Positions 35,158 through 43,211 of a stretch of 64,000 bases of DNA are shown in pieces (the stretch's first letter is position 1; each line of letters begins with the position of its first letter). The position numbers and the translations under genes were made by a program. The notes under the pieces are model-generated. The model saw nothing but the letters and a program-made list of their open reading frames with translations, was not told where the DNA came from and searched no databases. This DNA is from Leisingera sp. ANG59 (GTDB lineage Bacteria > Pseudomonadota > Alphaproteobacteria > Rhodobacterales > Rhodobacteraceae). The stretch spans positions 1 to 64,000 of the forward strand of contig NZ_WLCM01000023.1 in NCBI RefSeq assembly GCF_013317235.1, given 5' to 3'.

Positions 35158-37961
35158 CAATGATTGCGGGCATCGGCTTTACCGCGCCCTGGCTTTTGCT
35201 GGGGCTGCTGGCGTTGCCGGTGCTGTGGCTGCTGCTGCGGGCGATTCCGCCCGCGCCGAAGCGCCAGCCGTTCCCGGCGGTGACGCTGCTGCTGGGCCTG
35301 AAGGACGACGAGAGCCTGTCGGACCGCACGCCCTGGTGGCTCTTGCTGCTGCGGCTCTTGGCAGTGGCGGCGGCGATCATCGGCTTGGCCGGGCCGGTGC
35401 TGAATCCCTCCACCGAGGACGCGGGCGGCAGCGGGCCGCTGCTCATTGTAATGGACGCCAGTTGGGGCGGCGCGGCGGGCTGGAAGCAAACCAGCGCCCA
35501 GGCCGCGGTGCAGCTGGACGAGGCCGGGCGGGCGGAACGCCCGGTAGCGGTGCTGCGGCTGAGCGCACCGGAGGCCTTGCAGTTCCGTGCCGCCAGCGAC
35601 TGGCAGCGGCAATTGGCCGGGCTGGCGCCTCTGCCCTGGCAGCCAGGGCCGGAGCAATTGCAGCAGGCCTTGGCAGCGATTGGCGGCGCCGAGGGCGGAT
35701 TTGACACCGTTTGGTTCAGCGACGGGCTGGACTATCCGGGCCGCGGGGCATTGGTCGAGGCGCTGGGGCAGCGCGGCGAGATCGAGGTTTTCGAACAGCC
35801 GCTGCCGGTTCTGGGCCTGCTGCCCGCCAGCTATACCGGCGGGGCGATCGAACTGACGGTGCAGCGCAGCCGCGCGGGACCCGCGCAGGAAATCACGGTG
35901 GTGGCGCAGGGCAAGGATCCGGGCGGCACCGAGCGCAGCCTGGCCTCGCTGCCGCTGCGGTTTGCAGATGGGGCGCGGGCGGCTTCGGCTGAACTGTCGC
36001 TGCCCGCGGAGCTGCGCGCGCGGCTGTCGCGGTTTGAAATCCGCGGCGTGAAGTCTGCGGGCGCGGTGGCGCTGACCGATGACAGCCTGCGGCGGCGCGA
36101 GGTGGCGCTGGTGTCCTCCGAAAGCGCAGATGAGGGTCTGGCGCTGCTGTCGCCGCTGCACTACCTGCGCCAGGCGCTGGCGCCCTCGGCGGAGCTGCTG
36201 GAAGGGGCGCTGCGGGACCTGCTGCCGGCCAACCCGGATGTGATCGTGCTGGCCGACGTGGCGCGGCTGGCGCCGGCGCAGGAAGAGGCGGTGATCGAAT
36301 GGGTGGAAAACGGCGGGCTTCTGCTGCGCTTTGCCGGGCCGCGGCTGGCGGCCAGCGATACCGCGCGCGCGGGTGAAGAACCGCTGATGCCGGTGCGCCT
36401 GCGCATTGGCGGCCGCAGCATCGGCGGCGCCATGAGCTGGGGAGAGCCGAAGACGCTGGCGCCCTTTGCCGAGAGCTCACCCTTCTACGGGCTGGCGGTG
36501 CCTAATGAGGTCTCGATCAGCTCGCAGGTGGTGGCGCAGCCGGACCCGGAGCTGGCGCAGCGGGTGATTGCAGAACTGGCGGACGGCACGCCCCTGGTGA
36601 CGCGCAAGACGCTGGGCCAGGGCCAGGTGGTGCTGTTCCACGTGACCGCCAATGCGGAGTGGAGCAGCCTGCCGCTGTCGGGCCTGTTCGTGTCGATGCT
36701 GGAGCGGCTCGCGGTGTCCTCCTCCGCCGCGGCGCCCAAGGCCGGCGACCTGGAAGGCACCACCTGGACACCGGTGGCGGTGCTGGACGGTTTTGGCCGG
36801 CTGGAGGCGGCAGAGACGCTGCCCGGCGTGGCAGGCCCGGATCTGGTGGCGGCGCCCGCGGGGCCGGAGCTGCGGCCCGGGGTCTATGACGGCGGGCGGC
36901 GGATGCTGGCGCGCAACGTGCTGCGCCCGGGCGATGAATTGATGGCGGCGCGCTGGCCGGCCTCGGTGGCGGTGAGCGGCTACGGCGCGCCGCAGGAGCT
37001 GCCGCTGGGCGGCGCGCTGCTGACGCTGGCGTTGGGACTTCTGGCGCTGGATGTGCTGGGCACGCTGGCGGTCTCCGGCCTGCTGGGCCGCGCCCGCACT
37101 GCGGCACTGGCGGCGGCGCTGGGTCTGGCGGCGCTGGTACCGGCGCAGGAGTTGCGGGCGCAGGACACCGCCCTGCCCGCCCCCTCGCAAGCACAATCCG
37201 AAGACGATCTGCGGGCGGCGGCCATTGCCTCGGAGCTGGTGCTGGCCCACGTGCTGACCGGCAACGCGCAGGTGGACCGGGTCGCCGCGGCGGGGCTGCG
37301 CGGGCTGACGGACACGCTGTTCTTCCGCACTTCGGTCGAGCCCGCCGCGCCGGCGGGTGTCGATCTGGAGCGCGATGAGCTGGCGTTTTATCCGCTGCTT
37401 TACTGGCCCGTCACACGCGACCAGCCGCTGCCCTCGCCGGAGGCTTACGGCAAGCTCAACACCTATTTGCGGGCGGGCGGGATGATCCTGTTTGACACCC
37501 GCGATGCGGATCTGACGGCCTCCGGCGCCACCAGCCCGGCGGCGCGGCGGCTGCAGCAGATTGCGCTGCCGCTGGACATTCCGCCGCTGGAGGTGGTGCC
37601 GCAGGACCATGTGCTGACCCGCGCGTTCTATCTGCTGCAGGATTTCCCCGGCCGCCACAGCCGCGGCCCGGTCTGGGTCGAGGCGGCACCGCCGGATGCG
37701 GAACAGGCCGAGGGCATCCCCTTCCGCAATCTGAACGACGGGGTGACGCCGGTGGTGATCGGCGGCAACGACTGGGCCGCGGCCTGGGCGGTGGATGAAA
37801 ACGGCCGGCCCTTGCTGCCGGTCGGGCGCGGCTATGCCGGCGAGCGGCAGCGGGAGCTGGCGTTCCGCTTTGGCGTCAACCTGGTGATGCATGTGCTGAC
37901 CGGCAATTACAAATCCGACCAAGTGCATGTGCCGGCCCTCTTAGACCGGCTGGGGCAATGA
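35154..37961 (+). CDS. BatA-N / DUF4159 membrane protein
   Basis: A 935-residue inner-membrane protein. The N-terminus is a BatA-type region (IGFTAPWLLLGLLALPVLWL, second helix LLRLLAVAAAIIGLAGP). A long middle region includes ALLSPLHYLRQAL and LLLRFAGPRLAASDTARAGE, then two helices near 615-660. A C-terminal DUF4159 domain starts at about residue 680 (ELVLAHVLTGNAQVDR...LYWPVTRDQPLPSPEAYGKL...GGMILFDTRDADL). The start at 35154 overlaps the DUF58 stop. It is a standard component of MoxR/DUF58 operons, thought to act at the envelope. Confidence 0.9.
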   Translation: MTMIAGIGFTAPWLLLGLLALPVLWLLLRAIPPAPKRQPFPAVTLLLGLKDDESLSDRTPWWLLLLRLLAVAAAIIGLAGPVLNPSTEDAGGSGPLLIVMDASWGGAAGWKQTSAQAAVQLDEAGRAERPVAVLRLSAPEALQFRAASDWQRQLAGLAPLPWQPGPEQLQQALAAIGGAEGGFDTVWFSDGLDYPGRGALVEALGQRGEIEVFEQPLPVLGLLPASYTGGAIELTVQRSRAGPAQEITVVAQGKDPGGTERSLASLPLRFADGARAASAELSLPAELRARLSRFEIRGVKSAGAVALTDDSLRRREVALVSSESADEGLALLSPLHYLRQALAPSAELLEGALRDLLPANPDVIVLADVARLAPAQEEAVIEWVENGGLLLRFAGPRLAASDTARAGEEPLMPVRLRIGGRSIGGAMSWGEPKTLAPFAESSPFYGLAVPNEVSISSQVVAQPDPELAQRVIAELADGTPLVTRKTLGQGQVVLFHVTANAEWSSLPLSGLFVSMLERLAVSSSAAAPKAGDLEGTTWTPVAVLDGFGRLEAAETLPGVAGPDLVAAPAGPELRPGVYDGGRRMLARNVLRPGDELMAARWPASVAVSGYGAPQELPLGGALLTLALGLLALDVLGTLAVSGLLGRARTAALAAALGLAALVPAQELRAQDTALPAPSQAQSEDDLRAAAIASELVLAHVLTGNAQVDRVAAAGLRGLTDTLFFRTSVEPAAPAGVDLERDELAFYPLLYWPVTRDQPLPSPEAYGKLNTYLRAGGMILFDTRDADLTASGATSPAARRLQQIALPLDIPPLEVVPQDHVLTRAFYLLQDFPGRHSRGPVWVEAAPPDAEQAEGIPFRNLNDGVTPVVIGGNDWAAAWAVDENGRPLLPVGRGYAGERQRELAFRFGVNLVMHVLTGNYKSDQVHVPALLDRLGQ

Positions 37962-37971
37962 GGGTGGCGGC

Positions 37972-40014
37972 ATGACGCAGACGATCCTGTTCGACCCGCT
38001 GGTGCCCTGGCCCGTGATCTGGGCCGCGGGGGCAGTGACCCTGGCGGCGCTGCTGCTGGGGCTGTGGAAGGGTTTGTCGGGCTGGGCCTTGCGCGCCCTG
38101 GCCGCGCTGGTGCTGCTGGCTGCTCTCAGCGGGCCGGTGCATCAAAGCGAGGACCGCGCGCCGCTCAGCGACATCGTGATCGTGGCTGAGGACCAGACCG
38201 CCAGCCAGCGGCTGCGGTATCGCCCCGAGCAGATGGCGCGGGCGCGCAGCCAGTTGAAGGCGGCGCTGGCGGACCGGCCCGGCACCGATGTGCGCTGGGT
38301 CACGGTGCCGGATGGCGAAGGCGACGAGGGCACAAGGCTGATGGCGGCGGTGGCCCAGGCGCTGGCGGATGAGCCGCGGGCGCGGGTGGCGGGAATCATC
38401 GCCCTGAGCGACGGGCAGGTGCATGACGCCGGGCAGCCCGTGAACCTGCCCGCGCCGATGCATCTGCTGCTGACGGGGCGCGAAGACGACTGGGACCGGC
38501 GCCTGATTGTGAAGAACGCGCCCGGCTTTGCCATCATCGGCGAGCCGGTGAAGCTGACGCTGCGGATCGAGGATCAGGGCGCAGTGCCGGTGCAGGGCGG
38601 CTTTGCCGATCTGGATATCTCGGTCGGCGGCGATGCGCCGCAGCGGTTCACCCTGCCGGTCGGTGTCGATTTCGAGCTGCCGGTGGTGCTGCAGCACGGC
38701 GGCCGCAACGTGATCCAGTTCAGCGTGCCGGAAGAGCCGGGCGAGCTGACCGCGCGCAACAACGCGGCGCTGGTGCAGATCAACGGGGTGCGCGACCGGC
38801 TGCGGGTGCTGCTGGTTTCGGGCGAGCCGCATGCGGGCGGGCGCACCTGGCGCAACCTCTTGAAGTCCGACAGCGCGGTGGATCTCGTGCATTTCACCAT
38901 CCTGCGGCCGCCGGAGAAGCAGGACGGGGTGCCGGTGGAGGAGCTGTCGCTGATCGCCTTCCCGACCCGCGAGCTGTTCCTGGAAAAGATCGAGGATTTC
39001 GACCTGATCATCTTTGACCGCTACAAGCGGCGCGGCATCCTGCCGGCGGTCTATCTGGACAATGTCGCCAATTACGCGATGGGCGGCGGCGCGGTGCTGG
39101 TGGCGGCCGGCCCCGATTTTGCCAGTGCCGACAGTATCTACCGCTCGCCGCTGTCGCTGATCCTGCCTGCGGAACCCTCGGCGCGGGTGCTGGAGGAGGC
39201 CTACCGCCCGGAAGTCACCGATCTGGGCAAGCAGCATCCCGTGACCTCGGGGCTGGAGGGCGCGGCGGACTGGGGCCGCTGGCTGCGCCAGATCGAGCTG
39301 AGGACGCCGGAGGGCCATGTGCTGATGAGCGGCGCGGGCGAGCGGCCACTCTTGGTGCTGAACCGGGTGGGTGAAGGCCGGGTGGCGCTGCTGGCCTCGG
39401 ACCACGCCTGGCTGTGGAGCCGCGGCTATGAGGGCGGCGGGCCGCAGCTGGAGCTGCTGCGGCGGCTGGCGCATTGGATGATGAAGGAGCCGGAGCTGGA
39501 GGAGGAGGCGCTGTGGGCCGAAGTGACGGGCCAGCGGATGCGCATCCTGCGCCGCACGCTGGCGGGTCAGGCGGGGCCGGTGACGGTGACTGCGCCGGAT
39601 GGCTCGGCGGTGGTGCTGGAGCTGCGCCGGACCGCACCGGGCCAGTGGGAAACCCGCTATGAGGGGCCGGAGCCGGGATTGTACCGGCTGGAAGAAGGCG
39701 GCGAGACCACCGTGGTGGGGCTTGGCCCTGCCGCGCCGAAGGAGTTCGAGGAAACCATTGCCACCGGATCAGTGCTGGCGCCGATGCTGGAGCCCCTGCG
39801 CGGTGGCGTCTTGCGGCTGGAGGACGGGATGCCCGCTTTGCGCAGCGTGCGGGCCGGGCGGCCTGCGGCGGGGCGCGGCTGGATCGGCCTGACCCCGCGG
39901 GAGGCTTATGAGACGCTCTCGGTCAGCCAGGGCCCGCTGCTGCCCGGCTGGCTGGCGCTGCTGCTGGCGTCCTTCTTCATCGTTGCGGGCTGGCTGCGCG
40001 AAGGGCGGCGGTAG
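37972..40014 (+). CDS. MoxR-operon membrane protein with GATase-like domain
   Basis: A 680-residue membrane protein, last of the MoxR operon. Two N-terminal helices (PVIWAAGAVTLAALLLGLW, ALRALAALVLLAALSGP) are followed by a large extracytoplasmic region and a C-terminal helix (LPGWLALLLASFFIVAGWL) with a basic end. The middle contains RVLLVSGEPHAGGRTWRNLL and FDLIIFDRYKRRGILP, as in class I glutamine amidotransferase-like folds, but I see no catalytic Cys-His-Glu triad. It begins ten bases after the DUF4159 gene. A direct function is unknown. Confidence 0.82.
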   Translation: MTQTILFDPLVPWPVIWAAGAVTLAALLLGLWKGLSGWALRALAALVLLAALSGPVHQSEDRAPLSDIVIVAEDQTASQRLRYRPEQMARARSQLKAALADRPGTDVRWVTVPDGEGDEGTRLMAAVAQALADEPRARVAGIIALSDGQVHDAGQPVNLPAPMHLLLTGREDDWDRRLIVKNAPGFAIIGEPVKLTLRIEDQGAVPVQGGFADLDISVGGDAPQRFTLPVGVDFELPVVLQHGGRNVIQFSVPEEPGELTARNNAALVQINGVRDRLRVLLVSGEPHAGGRTWRNLLKSDSAVDLVHFTILRPPEKQDGVPVEELSLIAFPTRELFLEKIEDFDLIIFDRYKRRGILPAVYLDNVANYAMGGGAVLVAAGPDFASADSIYRSPLSLILPAEPSARVLEEAYRPEVTDLGKQHPVTSGLEGAADWGRWLRQIELRTPEGHVLMSGAGERPLLVLNRVGEGRVALLASDHAWLWSRGYEGGGPQLELLRRLAHWMMKEPELEEEALWAEVTGQRMRILRRTLAGQAGPVTVTAPDGSAVVLELRRTAPGQWETRYEGPEPGLYRLEEGGETTVVGLGPAAPKEFEETIATGSVLAPMLEPLRGGVLRLEDGMPALRSVRAGRPAAGRGWIGLTPREAYETLSVSQGPLLPGWLALLLASFFIVAGWLREGRR

Positions 40015-40033
40015 GCAGTTCAGCAAAAAACCG

Positions 40034-40112
40034 GGGCGCTCCCGCCCATTCCTGGCTTCCTTGCGGAATCCATTCTGGTTGGGCCAAGCGCCGCGCCGCA
40101 CGCGCGGCGCGG
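40034..40112. repeat. Dispersed repeat, family B (copy 4, reversed)
   Basis: It reads GGGGCGCTCCCGCCC, 28 variable bases, then GTTGGGCCAAGCGCCGCGCC and a short GC palindrome, the reverse orientation of the family B order. It lies between the convergent MoxR operon and the hydratase-fold gene. Confidence 0.6.
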
Positions 40113-40114
40113 GT

Positions 40115-40137
40115 CGCTTCGGGCTTTGCCCGAAGCG
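40115..40137. terminator. Hairpin between convergent genes
   Basis: A perfect 10-bp stem CGCTTCGGGC-TTT-GCCCGAAGCG is followed by only AAA on the plus strand, so it lacks a real U-tract. It may be a weak bidirectional terminator or part of the adjoining repeat. Confidence 0.4.
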
Positions 40138-40163
40138 AAATGCCTCTTAAAGGCGGTGGCGGA

Positions 40164-41012
40164 TTATTCTTTGAACTGCACCTGCACCACCGGATCGCCC
40201 GGCAGCCCCTGATAGGTGACGCTGACCCCGCCCTTGCCCGCGCGCGGCGGGAACAGCGGGCCGAAAGAGCCGACGGAAATCAGGTCGCCCGCTTTGAACT
40301 CCACCCCCTTGGAGCGCAGCCACAGCGCGGCGTTGACCGGGTTGCCCAGCACCGCCCGGCCTGGTGCCTGCACCAGCACCCCGTCGGCCGCGTCGCGCAT
40401 CGTGACGGACATCTCCTCCAGCATCCGGGACATCTCTGCCGGGTCCTCTACCCTCACTGGCGCGCCGAGGACGCCGAGCCGGGTGCCGACACCCATCGCG
40501 GTGATGGTTTCCGGGGTAAAGGGTTGGCCCTTGGCGAGCGTCAGGTCGGGCAGTTCGATGAAGGGGCGGATGGCAGAGATATGGGCCAGGACCTCCGCAG
40601 GCGTTGTTGCCCTGTTGATGCCCGCATCTGCGACCACCAGCACCAGGTCTGCCTCCACCATCGGGATCGCGCCCCAGCGGGCGTTCAGCGTGGTGCCGTC
40701 CTCCAGCATCATGCGTTCATAGAGCACACCCTGCACCGGCTCGAAGGCGCCGAAGCGCTCCTGCGCGGGTTTGCTGGTGAGGCCGGCCTTGTAGCCGATC
40801 ACCGGCCCCGAATGCGGCTCCAGCGCGGCGGCGAGTTTGGCCTGGGAGCAGAGCGCGTCCTGCATGCTGCCGCCGGGGGAGAGCGCCTGGGCCGGGGTTT
40901 TGGCCCTGTAGCTTTCGACAAAGGCGGCAATTTCAGCGTCCGTGGCGCAGGCGGCCCAGGCCGCGGGGGCAATTAGGCAAAGGGTGCAGGCGGCGAGGAG
41001 CGGATTCAGCAT
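40164..41012 (-). CDS. Exported 2-keto-4-pentenoate hydratase-fold protein
   Basis: A 282-residue protein of the fumarylacetoacetate hydrolase / 2-keto-4-pentenoate hydratase fold. It has GPVIGYKAGLTSK, MVEADLVLVVAD, LGNPVNAALWL and GDLISVGSFGPLF, typical of the MhpD-like branch. It begins with a clear Sec signal peptide (MLNPLLAACTLCLIAPAAWA), so it is predicted to act in the periplasm, although most characterised relatives are cytosolic catabolic enzymes. No aromatic-degradation genes are nearby. The start is fixed by the signal peptide. Confidence 0.82.
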   Translation of the reverse strand: MLNPLLAACTLCLIAPAAWAACATDAEIAAFVESYRAKTPAQALSPGGSMQDALCSQAKLAAALEPHSGPVIGYKAGLTSKPAQERFGAFEPVQGVLYERMMLEDGTTLNARWGAIPMVEADLVLVVADAGINRATTPAEVLAHISAIRPFIELPDLTLAKGQPFTPETITAMGVGTRLGVLGAPVRVEDPAEMSRMLEEMSVTMRDAADGVLVQAPGRAVLGNPVNAALWLRSKGVEFKAGDLISVGSFGPLFPPRAGKGGVSVTYQGLPGDPVVQVQFKE

Positions 41013-41039
41013 GGAAAGGGCCTTGGGATAAATCAGGGG

Positions 41040-43211
41040 TCAATCGATCCGCAGATTAACCCGGTCCGAGCGGCCGGCGCCATCAACAATCACCAGTGAG
41101 GAAAAGCCCGGGCCGGGGCTAGGCAAGGAAAACTCGCGGCGGCGCTGGCCCGAGAGCACCGGCTGGCCGTTTGCCAGCACCAGGAAAGGCGCGGTGCCGC
41201 CGCGGAGTTTCAGTGTGAGGCCCGCGCCGTCCAGTGCCAGCCGGGCGCCTTCGGGCGGGAAGATCAGCTCCGGCGCGTCTGCGGGGGCCGAGAAGGCCGC
41301 ATCGCGCGGACGGAAGCGCTGCAGCGGCTGGGGCAGCTCGGCGGAGCTGACGATCAGCGTCGCGGGCGGTGGCGGCGGCAGCGGGTCGAGCGCGGGTTTC
41401 AGGCGGCCGAAGGCCTCAAACAGCACCGGCGCGGCGAGGTCGCCGCCGAAGATGCCCGGCACCGGTGTGCCGTCGGCGCGGCCCATCCAGACGCCGATCA
41501 CATGGCGCCCGTCCCAACCGATCGCCCAGGCATCGCGGTGTCCGTAAGAGGTGCCGGTCTTGTAGGCGAGGGTTCCGGCGCGCGCGCCCGCGGGCGCCGG
41601 AAGGCCGCGCAGGATGTCTGCGACCTGCCAGGCGGCCTCGGGTGAGGTGAGGCGGCCTGCGGGCTGCGGCGCCTCGCCCTGCATCACGCGCAGGCGCGGC
41701 CCGTGCCCGCCTGCCGCCAGCCCGGCATAGAGCTGCACCATGTCCTGCAGGCTAATGCCAAGGCCGCCGAGCGACAGCGCCAGCCCCGGGGCGCCGCCGG
41801 GCAGTTCCGGATTGGCGCCGCTGGCGCGCAAGGACGCCATCACGCGGGCCGGGCCAAGCTCCTGCGTCAGTTTCACCACGGGAATGTTGAGGGACAGTTG
41901 CAGAGCCTCGCGCACCGTTATGTCACCGCGGAATTCGCCGTCAAAATTCTGCGGCGCGTAGCCTGCGAAATTGACCGGACCGTCGTGGATCAGGGTCTCC
42001 GGGTGCGCCAATCCCTGGTCGAAGGCGAGGCCGTAGATCAGCGGTTTCAGGGTGGAGCCGGGGGAGCGGATGGCTTGGGTCATGTCGACGAAGCCGCGTC
42101 GGGTAGCGTCAGAGTAGCCGGGGGAGCCGACCAGAGCCAGCACCTCACTGGTCTGATGGTCGGCAGCGATAAGGGCGGCGGAGAGGCGGGGGCTGCTGCG
42201 GACGGCCTCTGCCAGCAGCTGCTGCATCCGCGATTGCATCGCGCCGTCGAGGGTCAGGCGCAGCTGGCGTTTGCCGGGGTGCTGATCTGTCACCCGGTCG
42301 GCCAGATGCGGCGCGTGTCGCGGGAAGGCAGCCATCTGGTGCGGCAGCGGGGTGCGGCGGGCGGCTTCAGTCTGTTCTGCGCTGAGGATGCCTTGGCGTT
42401 CCATGCGCTCCAGCACCCGGTCGCGGGCGTCACTGGCGGCCTTAGGGAAGCGGTCCGGGCGGCGGCGTTCGGGCGATTGCGGCAGGGCGACCAGAAGCGC
42501 GGCCTCAGCCGGTGTCAGGCGTGTCGGCTCCTTGCCGAACCAGCTGTAGGTTGCGGCGCGAATGCCCTCTGCCGCGCCGCCATAGGGGGCGTGGGTCAGG
42601 TAGAGGGTGAGGATCTCGTCCTTGCTGAGGCGGCGTTCCAGTGCCAGCGCCACCCGCATCTGGCGCAGCTTTCCCGCCCAGCGCCCGGTGGTGCCGTCCT
42701 CCAGCAGGCGCGCGACCTGCATGGTGAGGGTGGAGCCGCCGGACACCGTTCTGCCGTTCCGCAGCGCCTGACCTGCGGCGCGCAGGAGGGCGATCGGGTC
42801 GACTCCGGCGTGGGAGCGGAAGCGCTTGTCCTCATAGCGCAGGAGCATGTCGAGGAAGCGCGGGTCGACGTCCGCGGACCGGACGGCGAGGCGCCAGAGG
42901 CCGTCGCCGACCGGGTAGGCGCGCAGGAGCTTGCCGTTGCGGTCGAGGACTTCGGTGGAAGTTTCGGTGAGGGTGAGGGGGAGATCTGTGCGGTCAATCC
43001 AAGCGTCGAAGGCCCGGTAGGCCGAGAAGGCAGCGACAAGACCAAGCGCTAGAACAGCAGCACCCCATTTCCACCCCCTGCCTGGCCTATAGGCCTGGCA
43101 GCGCCCGTCCGCCCCCGTCACGCCAGAGGCGTGCTTGCAGCACGACGGCGGGCGCTTCGCGTCCACCCGCGGACGGACGCTGCCCTTAGTTCTGTTGAAC
43201 AGGCGTCTCAC
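41040..43211 (-). CDS. pbpC: Penicillin-binding protein 1C
   Basis: A 723-residue bifunctional peptidoglycan synthase with one N-terminal membrane helix (WKWGAAVLALGLVAAFSAY). The glycosyltransferase domain has RYEDKRFRSHAGVDPIALLRA and VSGGSTLTMQVARLLE. The transpeptidase domain has SPGSTLKPLIYG (SxxK), SLN and KTGTSYG. A C-terminal PBP1C domain follows. The GTG start at 43211 overlaps the alpha-2-macroglobulin stop by four bases. About 36 residues before the membrane helix (roughly 10-46) are encoded by a family A palindromic repeat, and no in-frame start lies between the repeat and the helix. Confidence 0.93.
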   Translation of the reverse strand: MRRLFNRTKGSVRPRVDAKRPPSCCKHASGVTGADGRCQAYRPGRGWKWGAAVLALGLVAAFSAYRAFDAWIDRTDLPLTLTETSTEVLDRNGKLLRAYPVGDGLWRLAVRSADVDPRFLDMLLRYEDKRFRSHAGVDPIALLRAAGQALRNGRTVSGGSTLTMQVARLLEDGTTGRWAGKLRQMRVALALERRLSKDEILTLYLTHAPYGGAAEGIRAATYSWFGKEPTRLTPAEAALLVALPQSPERRRPDRFPKAASDARDRVLERMERQGILSAEQTEAARRTPLPHQMAAFPRHAPHLADRVTDQHPGKRQLRLTLDGAMQSRMQQLLAEAVRSSPRLSAALIAADHQTSEVLALVGSPGYSDATRRGFVDMTQAIRSPGSTLKPLIYGLAFDQGLAHPETLIHDGPVNFAGYAPQNFDGEFRGDITVREALQLSLNIPVVKLTQELGPARVMASLRASGANPELPGGAPGLALSLGGLGISLQDMVQLYAGLAAGGHGPRLRVMQGEAPQPAGRLTSPEAAWQVADILRGLPAPAGARAGTLAYKTGTSYGHRDAWAIGWDGRHVIGVWMGRADGTPVPGIFGGDLAAPVLFEAFGRLKPALDPLPPPPPATLIVSSAELPQPLQRFRPRDAAFSAPADAPELIFPPEGARLALDGAGLTLKLRGGTAPFLVLANGQPVLSGQRRREFSLPSPGPGFSSLVIVDGAGRSDRVNLRID
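43084..43187. repeat. Palindromic dispersed repeat, family A (copy 2), in frame within pbpC
   Basis: Arms at 43097-43112 and 43169-43184 match at 15 of 16 bases and share the core GGCAGCG(C/T)CCGTCCGC with the copies at 8549 and 54428. It includes CACGCC-AGA-GGCGTG, CGTGC-TTGCA-GCACG and the perfect palindrome GGCCTATAGGCC (43084-43095), which corresponds to GGCCTTGCGGCC in copy 1. It lies wholly within the 5' coding part of pbpC. Confidence 0.72.

Noticed and set aside
43084-43187. A later start for pbpC that would leave the repeat non-coding
   Set aside because: No in-frame ATG, GTG or TTG was found between the repeat and the membrane helix, and the GTGA overlap gives a good coupled start.
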